A DNA stretch of 64,000 nt, from positions 58,688 to 122,687 of the forward strand of contig CALUFO010000009.1 of the NCBI GenBank assembly GCA_944320015.1, given 5' to 3'. The first letter of the stretch is position 1; every line of letters begins with the position of its first letter. Positions 28,117-37,488 of this stretch are shown here, in pieces. This stretch comes from an uncultured Barnesiella sp. (GTDB lineage: Bacteria; Bacteroidota; Bacteroidia; Bacteroidales; Barnesiellaceae). The position numbers and the translations under genes were made by a program. The notes beneath the pieces were generated by a model. The model was given only the letters and a program-made list of their open reading frames with translations, was not told where the DNA came from and made no database searches.

Positions 28117-29127
28117 TCATAGCCATCGATTTTCGCGGTACCATTTCACGCATTCGTTCACTCCTCGTTCGAGGCTATATTGCGGGGCGAAGCCCAATTC
28201 GTGCTGTGCGTCGGAAATATCGCAAATCCAGTTGCGCTGTTTCATAATGCGGAATTTGTCGCGGTTCAGCGTGCTGGTGCTCCCCAGCATACCGGCGACT
28301 TTCTCGGCGACGACCGATACGACCCAAAGCAGCCACAAGGGTATTTTCACAGGGATAACCCGGCGTTTTCCCAAAGCAGTCGCCACATATTTCCTGAACT
28401 GAGTCGAGGTGTAGGCTTTTCCCTCGGAGAGGAAATATCCCCGGCGCGTCACTCCCCGGTCGATAGCCTTGAAAATAGCTTGTACAAGGTCTTTTACATA
28501 GATGAAGGTAATAAGTTGCGGCTTGAAACCCACAATGAAATCAAAGCCATATTTGATGCTTTTCATCATCAGGTAGTAGTCTTTTTCGTAGGGACCGTAC
28601 ACGCCGGTAGGGCGCATTACCACATAGGGGAAGCCGGGGAGAGACTCCAAGTGCCGCTCGGCTTTCAACTTGCTCATTCCGTATCGGGTGTTTGGCCGGG
28701 GTGGGTCGGTGGGTCGCAAAGGGGTGAAATTTTTTTCGTCGCCCAGCCCCCAAGCACCCAAACTGCTCATGAGGATAAATTGCCGGGGCACCATATCGGT
28801 TTCGATGAGGGCCTCGGTAAAGTTTTTTACGAAACCGTAGTTGATTCGCTCGAAGTCGTCGGGATTTTTACATTTGGTGACACCGAGGTTGTGGACGATA
28901 TAGTCCCATTTCCCGAACTCTTCTTGGTGTCGTTTCAGTTGAGAAATAAGCGTTTCCTTGTTTGTGTAGTTGAGATCGATGAAATGAATCTCGGGATTCG
29001 AGAGATGCTCCCGAGATGTGGTTTTGCGAACTCCCGCCCAAGTTTCGTATCGCCTCGACAAAGCCTCTTCGACGATAAATCCGCCGATAAATCCGCCGGC
29101 GCCTGTAATCAAAATCTTCGCACTCAT
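28117..29127 (-). CDS. NAD(P)-dependent epimerase/dehydratase
   Basis: Extended short-chain dehydrogenase of 336 residues. The nucleotide-binding GAGGFIGGFI opens the protein and the catalytic Tyr-Lys pair is in TRYGMSKLKAE, with the upstream Ser in LMSSLGAWG. Residues 200-330 form the variable substrate lobe, with a hydrophobic stretch (IPLWLLWVVSVVAEKVAG) that may touch the membrane. Substrate could be a nucleotide sugar or a sterol-like/isoprenoid compound; not resolvable here. It is upstream of the LOG gene but separated by that gene's promoter. Confidence 0.85.
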   Translation of the reverse strand: MSAKILITGAGGFIGGFIVEEALSRRYETWAGVRKTTSREHLSNPEIHFIDLNYTNKETLISQLKRHQEEFGKWDYIVHNLGVTKCKNPDDFERINYGFVKNFTEALIETDMVPRQFILMSSLGAWGLGDEKNFTPLRPTDPPRPNTRYGMSKLKAERHLESLPGFPYVVMRPTGVYGPYEKDYYLMMKSIKYGFDFIVGFKPQLITFIYVKDLVQAIFKAIDRGVTRRGYFLSEGKAYTSTQFRKYVATALGKRRVIPVKIPLWLLWVVSVVAEKVAGMLGSTSTLNRDKFRIMKQRNWICDISDAQHELGFAPQYSLERGVNECVKWYRENRWL

Positions 29128-29403
29128 AATACATGCCTCGTTTCGGGTGTAAAAGTAATAAGAAACCTGTTAAATAGGCTTGGAGAGGCCTCTATTTTGT
29201 AAAATATGGGCGATAAATTATTATAAAAAGTTTATAATGAGAAGAGATTAACAATCTTTCATTATCTTTGCCGGGTATTCGTGAAAGGGCTGTATGTCCG
29301 CCTCTTTCGGGGGCGGCGGAGATCGGTAGGACGGCCAAGTCCTTTCTGTATAGGAGAGAGGCGCTTATTCTCTTCCGCAAATAAAAAACAAAATTATCAA
29401 TTA

Positions 29404-32400
29404 ATGAAACAGTACAAATTGCTGAACAATGTATTGGGGTGGGGGGTATTTTTCGTTGCGGCGATTACCTACATTCTCACCTTGGAGTCGACCGCCAGTT
29501 TTTGGGACTGCGGCGAATTTATCGCATCGGGATATAAATTGGAAGTGGGTCACCCGCCGGGCAACCCTATTTTTATGTTGACGGCACGCTTCTTTGCCAA
29601 TTTTGCGTCGTCGCCGTCGGAGGTGGCCTATATGGTCAACCTCATGTCGGGGTTGCTTAGTGCCGCGACCATTCTGCTCCTGTTCTGGACGATAACGCGG
29701 TTGGCGCAGAAGATTGTTTTGCGGGAAGGCGAGACCGAAGAAACGATGACACTGGGGCAGATGATTGCCATTTTGGGCTGCGGTGTGGTAGGTTCGCTGG
29801 CTTATGCGTGGTCCGACACTTTTTGGTTCTCGGCGGTGGAAGGCGAGGTTTATGCCTACTCGTCGTTCTGCACGGCGTTGGTATTTTGGCTCATTCTCAA
29901 ATGGGAGAGTGTGGCCGACCAGCCCCATGCCAACCGATATATCATACTTATCGCCTACATCATCGGGGTTTCCATCGCGGTTCACCTGTTGAACCTTTTG
30001 TGTATTCCCGCCATTGTGCTGGTATATTATTACCGCAAGTTCAAAAACACCAATTTGAAGGGCTCTTTGATCGCCTTGTTGGTGTCGTTTGTCCTCATTG
30101 TGTTGTTGCTTTACGGGCTGGTTCCCGGATTTGTCGAGGTGGCCAGTTGGGTAGAATTGCTCTTTGTCAATGTCTTTCATCTGCCGTTCAATAGTGGGGT
30201 TGTGTTCTACTTCTTCCTCATTATCGGGGTGATTGCGTGGGCTATTTACGAAACCTATGCCCAGCGGAGCGACAAACTGATGAAGATTTCGTTCCTGATA
30301 AGTATCGTATTGGTGGGGATTCCCTTCATTGGCGACGGATATATCATCGGTATAATCCTTACGGCTGCGCTGGCCTATTATCTTTTCACCCGCAAGAAAC
30401 TTGCCGTGGTGGCCATGAACACGATATTGCTTTCGTTGTTTGTGATTTTTATCGGATATTCGTCGTATGCCTTGATTGTGATTCGTTCGACGGCCAATAC
30501 TCCGATGGACCAGAACTCGCCCGAGAATATTTTCAGTTTGGGAAGTTACCTCAATCGTGAGCAATATGGCGACCGTCCGCTCTTTTACGGACAGACTTTC
30601 CCCGCTCAAATTGCCCGCGACGCCAACGGTACCGCAATCTCTTCCAAAGGGAAACCCATCTGGATGAAGAAACTGAAAACGACTCCCGACGAGCCCGATC
30701 GCTATATTATCACCGGATATGACGAGACTTATAAATACCAGCCCGAGTTGTGCATGCTGTTCCCCCGCATGTATAGCGACAAGCCCGAGCATATATCGGT
30801 GTACAAGGAGTGGACCGACTTCAAAGGACGTCCCGTGCGGGTGAGTACCCCCGAAGGAATACAAACGGTGATGAAACCCACCTTCGGCGAGAATCTCGCT
30901 TTCTTCCTCGACTATCAGTTGAATTATATGTATTGGCGTTATTTCATGTGGAATTTTGCCGGACGCCAAAACGATATTCAAGGGCATGGCGAGGTGCAGA
31001 ACGGAAACTGGATAAGCGGCTTTAACTTCATCGACAAGTATATCGCCGGCGACCAAACCAATTTGCCCGACGACTTGAAAAACAACCCGGGACGCAACGT
31101 GTTCTACATGCTGCCCCTGTTGCTGGGGCTCATCGGGCTGTTCTATCAAGCCTTTGCCGGGAAAAAGGGAATCGAGAGTTTTTGGGTAACTTTCTTCCTC
31201 TTCTTCATGACCGGTATTGCCATTGTCATTTATTTGAACCAAACCCCCATTCAGCCTCGTGAACGCGATTATGCCTATGCCGGTTCGTTCTATGCCTATG
31301 CCATTTGGATAGGGCTGGGTGTCGCAGCCGTATGGCGAGGCCTGAATCGATTGGCCAAGACGAGCGACGAGAAGCCCGCGGGAACCGTTACCGCCGTTGC
31401 CGCTTCGTTGCTTTGCCTGTGTGTGCCCTTGCAGATGGTAAGTCAAACGTGGGACGACCACGATCGCTCGGGGCGCTATGTGTGCCGCGACTTCGGAATG
31501 AACTACCTGTCGAGTGTCGATGAGAACGCTATTATTTTCACCAATGGCGATAACGATACTTTCCCCTTGTGGTATGCTCAGGAAGTAGAGGGCTATCGTA
31601 CCGATGTGCGGGTGTGCAACCTCTCTTATTTGCAGACCGACTGGTATATCGACCAAATGAAACGCCCGGCCTATGAATCGGCGCCGCTGCCTATCTCGGC
31701 CGACGAATCGAAATATGCGTATGGAGCACGTTCCTATAACTATGTGATCAATCGGGTGACCGACTCGATTACGGTTAGCGACGGGTTGGCCTATCTATAT
31801 AGCGACGAGTCTTGGACCAAAGATGTGCCCGGATACGGCGAACTCGACCACCTGCCTACCAACAAGCTGTATATTCCGGTCGACGCCGAGGCTGCCGTCG
31901 CTTCGGGAACTGTCCCGGCCGAGTTGAAAGATAGTGTGGTCTCGCGCATCGTTCCCAACTTATCCAATAAGCGAGGGTTCACGATGAGCGAAATAGCGTC
32001 GCTCGATATTATCAACACCAACGCCCGGGAAGGGTGGAAGCGACCCGTTTATTTCGCTGTGACCGTGGGAAGCAGCTATTATCTGGGGCTTGAAAACTAT
32101 TTCTCCCGCACCGGATTGGCCTATCAAGTTGTACCTTTGAACGGTGTCAACAACAATATCAACACCGATAAGATGTATGACAATATGGTCAACAAATTCC
32201 GTTGGGGCGGCATCGACAAGGCAACACCCGAAAAACCGCTTTATCTCGACGAGAACGTGCGACGCATGTGCAACACCATTCGTATGATGTTTGCCGACTT
32301 GGTTACCCAGTTGATTATCGAAGGGAAGAACGAGAAGGCGTTGACGGCATTGAATCTCATTATGGAGAAAATACCGGGTTGGCAAGTGACCCACGATCTT

Positions 32401-32652
32401 ACCTCGGTTTCGTTCGGGCAATCGTATCTCGATTTGGGTGAAAAGGAGAAAGGCGAGGCCTTGTTGACCGAGATTTTCGAAACGTCGGCCAGCTATCTCA
32501 ATTGGTATAAAGACCTCACTCCCGGACAGCTTCGCTCCGTAGGGAACGATTATCAAAAACATTTGTATATCGTACATACCATCAACGAGATGTGTGTCGT
32601 ATATAAATTGCCCGAGTTACAGAAAAAAATAGAAGAGAAATTTGTAATTTAA
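29404..32652 (+). CDS. DUF2723 large membrane protein, glycosyltransferase-like
   Basis: The protein (1,082 residues from this start) begins MKQYKLLNNVLGWGVFF and has the DUF2723 hallmark SFWDCGEFIASGYKLEVGHPPG, where the Asp/Glu pair resembles the acidic motif of PMT-type membrane glycosyltransferases. About twelve hydrophobic helices occupy residues 10-680, followed by a soluble C-terminal part. Bacteroidota have several such proteins and protein O-glycosylation is a possible role, not shown. A TATCTTTG box at 29263-29270 implies a leader of about 125 bases. An in-frame ATG at 29281 would add basic, non-conserved residues. Confidence 0.88.
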   Translation: MKQYKLLNNVLGWGVFFVAAITYILTLESTASFWDCGEFIASGYKLEVGHPPGNPIFMLTARFFANFASSPSEVAYMVNLMSGLLSAATILLLFWTITRLAQKIVLREGETEETMTLGQMIAILGCGVVGSLAYAWSDTFWFSAVEGEVYAYSSFCTALVFWLILKWESVADQPHANRYIILIAYIIGVSIAVHLLNLLCIPAIVLVYYYRKFKNTNLKGSLIALLVSFVLIVLLLYGLVPGFVEVASWVELLFVNVFHLPFNSGVVFYFFLIIGVIAWAIYETYAQRSDKLMKISFLISIVLVGIPFIGDGYIIGIILTAALAYYLFTRKKLAVVAMNTILLSLFVIFIGYSSYALIVIRSTANTPMDQNSPENIFSLGSYLNREQYGDRPLFYGQTFPAQIARDANGTAISSKGKPIWMKKLKTTPDEPDRYIITGYDETYKYQPELCMLFPRMYSDKPEHISVYKEWTDFKGRPVRVSTPEGIQTVMKPTFGENLAFFLDYQLNYMYWRYFMWNFAGRQNDIQGHGEVQNGNWISGFNFIDKYIAGDQTNLPDDLKNNPGRNVFYMLPLLLGLIGLFYQAFAGKKGIESFWVTFFLFFMTGIAIVIYLNQTPIQPRERDYAYAGSFYAYAIWIGLGVAAVWRGLNRLAKTSDEKPAGTVTAVAASLLCLCVPLQMVSQTWDDHDRSGRYVCRDFGMNYLSSVDENAIIFTNGDNDTFPLWYAQEVEGYRTDVRVCNLSYLQTDWYIDQMKRPAYESAPLPISADESKYAYGARSYNYVINRVTDSITVSDGLAYLYSDESWTKDVPGYGELDHLPTNKLYIPVDAEAAVASGTVPAELKDSVVSRIVPNLSNKRGFTMSEIASLDIINTNAREGWKRPVYFAVTVGSSYYLGLENYFSRTGLAYQVVPLNGVNNNINTDKMYDNMVNKFRWGGIDKATPEKPLYLDENVRRMCNTIRMMFADLVTQLIIEGKNEKALTALNLIMEKIPGWQVTHDLTSVSFGQSYLDLGEKEKGEALLTEIFETSASYLNWYKDLTPGQLRSVGNDYQKHLYIVHTINEMCVVYKLPELQKKIEEKFVI

Positions 32653-32735
32653 TCGTAAACAGAAAAAGCCATTTCGGGGGAGAACCGGAGGAGTAGACTC
32701 CTTCGTATCTCTCCCGATTCAGTTGTACCTCGATC

Positions 32736-33344
32736 ATGTTTATAGAACAGCCACCGTTTTTTTATCGCATGTTATTCCCCGAGACGATTTGGCGTATCCC
32801 GGGAGATAAAAAGGCCGTATATCTTACTTTCGACGATGGGCCTATTCCCCAAGTTACACCGTGGGTTCTCGATGTACTCGATTATTACGAAGTGAAAGCC
32901 ACGTTTTTTTGTGTGGGCGATAATGTGGCGCGTAACCCCAATTTATTTCAAGAGGTTCGCAGACGGGGACATCAAGTGGGCAACCACACCATGAACCATG
33001 TAAAAGGAATGTCTATGTCGCCCGAGAGGTACCAGCGCAATGTGTTGAATGCGCACGACCTTATTCAGAGCCGGCTTTTTCGGCCTCCACATGGCCACAT
33101 GACACCGGGACAGGCCAAATTGTTGAAAAAAGATTTCAACATTATCATGTGGGACGTCGTGACCCGTGATTACAGTAAGAAACTGTCGGGCGAACAGGTT
33201 TTCAATAACGTGAAACGTTATGCCCGCAATGGCTCTATTATTGTGTTTCACGATTCTATTAAAGCAGAACGCAATCTTCACTACGCTTTGCCGCGAACCA
33301 TAAACTGGTTGAGAGAAAATGGATTCCTGTTCAACACCCTTTGA
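32736..33344 (+). CDS. polysaccharide deacetylase (NodB/CE4 family)
   Basis: A 202-residue single NodB domain. Motifs present are TFDDGP with the catalytic and metal Asp, HTMNH for zinc, FRPPHGH, WDVVTRD and the catalytic His in IVFHDS. The substrate would be an N- or O-acetylated glycan of the envelope, such as peptidoglycan; not determinable. No signal peptide is evident, so its compartment is uncertain. Its last 26 bases overlap the start of queG in another frame. Confidence 0.9.
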   Translation: MFIEQPPFFYRMLFPETIWRIPGDKKAVYLTFDDGPIPQVTPWVLDVLDYYEVKATFFCVGDNVARNPNLFQEVRRRGHQVGNHTMNHVKGMSMSPERYQRNVLNAHDLIQSRLFRPPHGHMTPGQAKLLKKDFNIIMWDVVTRDYSKKLSGEQVFNNVKRYARNGSIIVFHDSIKAERNLHYALPRTINWLRENGFLFNTL

Positions 33345-34272
33345 GCAGCGGGAGAAAATCCGGGTCGAGGCTCTGCGTATAGGTTTCGACGCCTGTGGCT
33401 TCGCCCGGATAGACGAGGTCGAGCCCGGTATGCGCGAAGCCTATCGTCGGTGGCTCGATGAAGGGCGGCAGGCTCAAATGGATTATTTGGGGAACTATCT
33501 CGATTTGAGGGAGAATCCTCGACGGTTGTATCCCGGAGCTCAGACGATGATTTGCGTCGCTCTTAATTATTATCCGACTTGTTTTCAGCCACGGGAAAAT
33601 CCGCAATTTGCCTACTATGCCTACGGGCAGGACTATCACGAGGTGATGAGGCGTAAGTTGCGGCAACTGGCCGTATTTGTTGCGGCGCTATCGGGCGACG
33701 AGGGGAGGGTGTGTTGCGATACCGCTCCCGTGAGAGAACGATATTGGGCGGCACGGGCCGGGTTGGGGTTTATCGGGAAGAATGGGCAATTGATTATTCC
33801 CGGCCAAGGCTCTTTCTTTTTCTTGGGTGAGTTGCTCACCTCGTTGGAATTGCCACCCGACGATCCGCAGTCTTCTCGTTGCGGCGATTGTTCGCACTGT
33901 ATGGAGCAGTGTCCTACGGGTGCCATCGTCGCACCGGGGGTAATCGATGCCCGGCTTTGTATTTCGTGCCAGACTATCGAAAACCGGGGCGATATATCGC
34001 CTTTTGTCGCCGATCGTATGGGCAACAGGGTGTATGGATGCGATACTTGTCAAGCGTGCTGCCCGTGGAATCGGCAGGCAATCCCTTCGCCACACCCCGA
34101 GTTCGCGCCCGATGAGGAGTTGCTTGCACTCGATGCCGACCGTTTCGAGGCGATGACTCCCGAAGATTTCGGCCGCCTGTTTCGTCGTTCGGCGGTAAAA
34201 CGTGCCAAGTATGCCGGATTGAGGCGAAATTTCGAAATTTGGAAGAAAAACCGGGCTCACAAGGAGGAATAG
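33319..34272 (+). CDS. queG: epoxyqueuosine reductase
   Basis: Final step of queuosine synthesis in tRNA, reducing epoxyqueuosine with cobalamin and two [4Fe-4S] clusters. The 317 residues show the catalytic region AARAGLGFIGKNG and cluster motifs CGDCSHCMEQCPTGAI and CISC, then GCDTCQACCPWN. Translation overlaps the deacetylase gene, suggesting coupling. queA is 11 kb away in this window. Confidence 0.96.
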   Translation: MDSCSTPFEQREKIRVEALRIGFDACGFARIDEVEPGMREAYRRWLDEGRQAQMDYLGNYLDLRENPRRLYPGAQTMICVALNYYPTCFQPRENPQFAYYAYGQDYHEVMRRKLRQLAVFVAALSGDEGRVCCDTAPVRERYWAARAGLGFIGKNGQLIIPGQGSFFFLGELLTSLELPPDDPQSSRCGDCSHCMEQCPTGAIVAPGVIDARLCISCQTIENRGDISPFVADRMGNRVYGCDTCQACCPWNRQAIPSPHPEFAPDEELLALDADRFEAMTPEDFGRLFRRSAVKRAKYAGLRRNFEIWKKNRAHKEE

Positions 34273-34310
34273 CCGTAACTTGTCCCCATTGAAGAGACGA
34301 TGATAACAGA

Positions 34311-34346
34311 AGAGGGAGGTTTCGCGAATCGGCGAAACCTCCCTCT
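34311..34346. terminator. bidirectional terminator between queG and nagB
   Basis: A 15-bp perfect stem (34311-34325 with 34332-34346) with a 6-base loop lies between the convergent genes; T residues follow. Confidence 0.8.
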
Positions 34347-34371
34347 TTCTATAATAAGGAGAATCTTTTTT

Positions 34372-35181
34372 TTACAACAGACTGTCGGGGTTGAGGTTGT
34401 TTTTCTCGATGTCGAGGAAATATTTGTAAGTCCCAACTTTCAGTTCGGCCGTAGCAGCGTCGTCGCAAACGATAATGCTCTTGGGGTGCATTTGCAAGGC
34501 CGTGATAGTCCACATTTGCGAAACACCGCCTTCTATGCCTTGTTGCAACGCTTTCGCCTTGTTGTGCCCGTTGACGATGATAAGCACATTGCGAGCCGAC
34601 ATGATAGTGCCTACGCCCACTGTCAACGCCGTTTTGGGAACGAGGTTGGTGTCCCCGCCGAAGAAACGGGAATTGGCGATAATGGTGTCTTGGGTCAATG
34701 TCTTTACCCGAGTGCGCGAGGTGAGTGACGAGCCAGGCTCGTTGAAGGCGATATGTCCGTCGGGGCCTACACCGCCGAGGAACAGATCGATACCTCCGTA
34801 AGAAGCGATTTTAGTTTCGTAGCGGGCACATTCCTCTTCGGGGTTAGCAGCGTTTCCGTTCAAGATATTCACATTTTCGGGGCGAATATCGATATGAGAG
34901 AAAAAGTTGCTCCACATGAAAGTATGATAGCTTTGTTCGTGGTCTTCGGGCAGGTTGCAATATTCGTCCATGTTGAAAGTTACGACATGGCGGAACGAAA
35001 CGACACCTTTGCGGTTCAGCTCGATCAAGTGTTTGTACATGCCCAGCGGAGACGATCCTGTGGGAAGCCCCAGAACGAAAGGTTTTTCTTCTGTGGGGTT
35101 AAATTTATTGATGCACGATGCCACATAGTTAGCGGCCCAACGCGAAACTGCATCATAGGTTGGTTCGATAATGACTCTCAT
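34372..35181 (-). CDS. nagB: glucosamine-6-phosphate deaminase
   Basis: Converts glucosamine 6-phosphate to fructose 6-phosphate and ammonia, feeding amino sugars into glycolysis. The 269 residues match E. coli NagB in length, and all active-site motifs are intact: [10 protein letters not shown] (Asp72 equivalent) and [15 protein letters not shown] (Asp141, His143, Glu148 equivalents). A TACTTTTG box on the minus strand (35207-35214) sits about 25 bases before the start. Divergent from the NagB-like fusion gene. Confidence 0.97.
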   Translation of the reverse strand: MRVIIEPTYDAVSRWAANYVASCINKFNPTEEKPFVLGLPTGSSPLGMYKHLIELNRKGVVSFRHVVTFNMDEYCNLPEDHEQSYHTFMWSNFFSHIDIRPENVNILNGNAANPEEECARYETKIASYGGIDLFLGGVGPDGHIAFNEPGSSLTSRTRVKTLTQDTIIANSRFFGGDTNLVPKTALTVGVGTIMSARNVLIIVNGHNKAKALQQGIEGGVSQMWTITALQMHPKSIIVCDDAATAELKVGTYKYFLDIEKNNLNPDSLL

Positions 35182-35363
35182 GATTTTATTATAATTTAGC
35201 TTTTCCCAAAAGTAATCATTTTTTGGGAAGAATAGACCGAGGAGTGAGAAAATTGTGTATTTTTCTAAAAATCGAATATATTTCCACTATTTTTCACCTT
35301 TTTTGTATGCAATAAATGTAAAGGAATCATTAAGTTTGTAACTTAAAATAAAAAAATATCGCG

Positions 35364-37346
35364 ATGAAAACAAATCTAAGTTCTCAAATTAAATTGGATC
35401 GGATACCTAAACGGTATTACGCACCCGACGGTGAGTTGGAACTCGCGGCTCTGACGAGAGACGAGAAAGTCTATACCAAGATTTTCGAAGGCTCCGACGA
35501 GGGGTCGGTGTATGTCGCACATGATGTGGCAGAGTTGATTCAAAAGTGCAAAGCCGAGCATCGTCATTGCGTTCTCGCATTGGGCTCGGGAGCCGGCACA
35601 CACGCAGTTTATGCCGAGTTGGTTCGTATGTATCAGGCGGGAGAAGTGAGCTTCTCGAATGTCATTGTGTTTAATATCGGAGAATATTATCCTTTGACCG
35701 AAGGCGCTCCCGGCACGATGAGCCTCTTGAAAGAACTGTTGCTCGACAAGGTAAACATCGATCCCGAGAATATTCATTCTCCCGGGAAATTGGTGTCGAA
35801 AGAAGATGTATATATATATTGCAAGAAATACGAGGAAGAAATCGAGGCCTGCGGAGGCATAGATTTGGCATTGTGCGAAATCGGAGCCGTCGGCAACTTG
35901 GCTTTCAACGAGCCGGGTTCGCAACTCAACTCGTCTTGCCGTTTGATGTTGCTCGGTAGCGACGCCCGTCATGTGGCTTCGTCGCAGTTCAATTCAAACG
36001 AGAATGTGCCTCGCAGCGCAATCACTCTCGGTATTTCCAACCTCATGTCGGCGCGTCGTATTATTTGCATGGCTTGGGGTGAAACCAAAGCCAACATTGT
36101 GAAACGGGCTATCGAAGGCGAAATCACAGATTTGATACCGGCTTCGTTCCTCCAAACGCATCGTCGGGCGAAAGTCGTGCTCGACCTCTCTGCGGCCGAG
36201 GCTTTGACTCGTATTAGCCGTCCGTGGTTGGTAACCTCTTGCGAATGGGATGAAAAACTGATTCGCCGCGCAATCGTGTGGTTGTGCAAGGTGACGGGAA
36301 AACCCATCTTGAAACTGACCGATAAAGATTACAACGACAATGGATTGAGCGAGTTGGTGGCTCTCTTCGGGTCGGCCTACAATGTGAATATTCGTATCTT
36401 CAACTCGTTGCAGCACACCATTACTGGTTGGCCCGGTGGAAAGCCTAATGCCGACGATACATTCCGTCCCGAGCGGGCAAAACCCTATCCCAAACGGGTG
36501 ATTGTGTTCAGCCCGCACCCCGATGACGACGTGATTTCGATGGGCGGTACGTTGAAACGCCTTGCCGACCAGAAACACGATGTGCATGTGGCATACGAGA
36601 CTTCGGGGAATATCGCCGTAGGCGACGAGGATATGATGCGCTATATCATGCTTATCGACAATATCGCCAAGAAATTTAAGTTCGATACTCCCGAAATTTT
36701 GAAGAAGAGCAGTGAGATTCACAAGTTTGTGGGCAAAAAGAAAGACGGTGAGTCCGATACCCCCGATATCCGATTCATCAAAACGATGATTCGTCAGGGC
36801 GAAGCTCGCACTGCTTGCAATTACATCGGTATAAAACCGCAGAATGTCCATTTCTTGAATCTCCCCTTCTATGAAACGGGTACGATCAAGAAAGGCGATC
36901 TCACCGAGACCGATATTCAAATCGTTAAAGACCTCATCGAGTCGGTGAAACCGCATCAGATATTCGTAGCCGGCGACTTGGCCGACCCGCATGGTACTCA
37001 CAAAGTGTGTCTCGACGCCGTATTGGCGGCTATCGACGAGATTAAAGATGAGGACTGGATGAAGGATTGCCGCATTTGGATGTATCGTGGCGCTTGGGCC
37101 GAGTGGGAAATCGACCATATCGAAATGGCTGTGCCCCTGAGTCCCGAGGAGCTGCGTCAGAAACGGAACTCGATTCTTAAACACCAATCGCAAATGGAGA
37201 GCGCGCCTTTCTTGGGCGATGACGAGCGTCTCTTCTGGCAACGTGCCGAGGATCGCAATAAGGCTACGGCCGACCTTTACGCCAGCCTTGGTCTCGCTTC
37301 GTACGAGGCTATCGAGGCATTTGTGGAATATCACCCGATACGATAA
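35364..37346 (+). CDS. NagB-like / PIG-L (LmbE) deacetylase fusion
   Basis: Two-domain protein of 660 residues. Residues 50-290 have the NagB fold signature, but the catalytic residues are changed: FNIGEYYP replaces FNMDEY (Asp to Gly106) and IGAVGNLAFNEPGS replaces [13 protein letters not shown] (Asp to Val176, His to Asn178); only Glu183 remains. Residues 375-640 are a PIG-L/LmbE zinc de-N-acetylase with HPDDD (385-389) and DPHGTH intact. The likely activity is deacetylation of an N-acetylglucosamine compound, with the NagB half sensing or binding a sugar phosphate. Similar long proteins in Bacteroides are called deaminase-like. TAAGTTTG at 35331-35338 may be its promoter box. Confidence 0.88.
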   Translation: MKTNLSSQIKLDRIPKRYYAPDGELELAALTRDEKVYTKIFEGSDEGSVYVAHDVAELIQKCKAEHRHCVLALGSGAGTHAVYAELVRMYQAGEVSFSNVIVFNIGEYYPLTEGAPGTMSLLKELLLDKVNIDPENIHSPGKLVSKEDVYIYCKKYEEEIEACGGIDLALCEIGAVGNLAFNEPGSQLNSSCRLMLLGSDARHVASSQFNSNENVPRSAITLGISNLMSARRIICMAWGETKANIVKRAIEGEITDLIPASFLQTHRRAKVVLDLSAAEALTRISRPWLVTSCEWDEKLIRRAIVWLCKVTGKPILKLTDKDYNDNGLSELVALFGSAYNVNIRIFNSLQHTITGWPGGKPNADDTFRPERAKPYPKRVIVFSPHPDDDVISMGGTLKRLADQKHDVHVAYETSGNIAVGDEDMMRYIMLIDNIAKKFKFDTPEILKKSSEIHKFVGKKKDGESDTPDIRFIKTMIRQGEARTACNYIGIKPQNVHFLNLPFYETGTIKKGDLTETDIQIVKDLIESVKPHQIFVAGDLADPHGTHKVCLDAVLAAIDEIKDEDWMKDCRIWMYRGAWAEWEIDHIEMAVPLSPEELRQKRNSILKHQSQMESAPFLGDDERLFWQRAEDRNKATADLYASLGLASYEAIEAFVEYHPIR

Positions 37347-37371
37347 TACGGTATAGTTTCATATAAGATGA

Positions 37372-37405
37372 CGGGAGCCGGGTTTTTACCGACTCCCGTT
37401 GTTTT
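37372..37405 (+). terminator. terminator after the NagB-like fusion gene
   Basis: Arms ACGGGAG (37372-37378) and CTCCCGT (37394-37400), extended inside after one mismatch, are followed by a T-rich run. Confidence 0.65.
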
Positions 37406-37424
37406 ATATCCTCCCGGGAGAATA

Positions 37425-37466
37425 AAAAAAACTCCGGGAGCCGACACGGCTTCCGGAGTTTTTTAT
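37425..37466. terminator. bidirectional terminator before the CoA-transferase stop
   Basis: A long stem with ACTCCGG/CCGGAGT at its core is flanked by A and T runs; on the minus strand it follows the CoA-transferase gene. Confidence 0.8.
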
Positions 37467-37488
37467 CTCGATAAGAAGTAGTCTTATT

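Noticed and set aside
29401..31656. Open minus-strand frame of about 750 codons
   Set aside because: It lies entirely antisense to the DUF2723 gene and has no recognisable domains; the sense protein explains the lack of stops through codon bias.
33319..33344. Frameshift between the deacetylase and queG
   Set aside because: Both proteins are complete with their own start and stop; the overlap is ordinary operon overlap.
35994..37334. Open minus-strand frame of about 446 codons
   Set aside because: Antisense to the NagB-like/PIG-L gene; no domain recognised.
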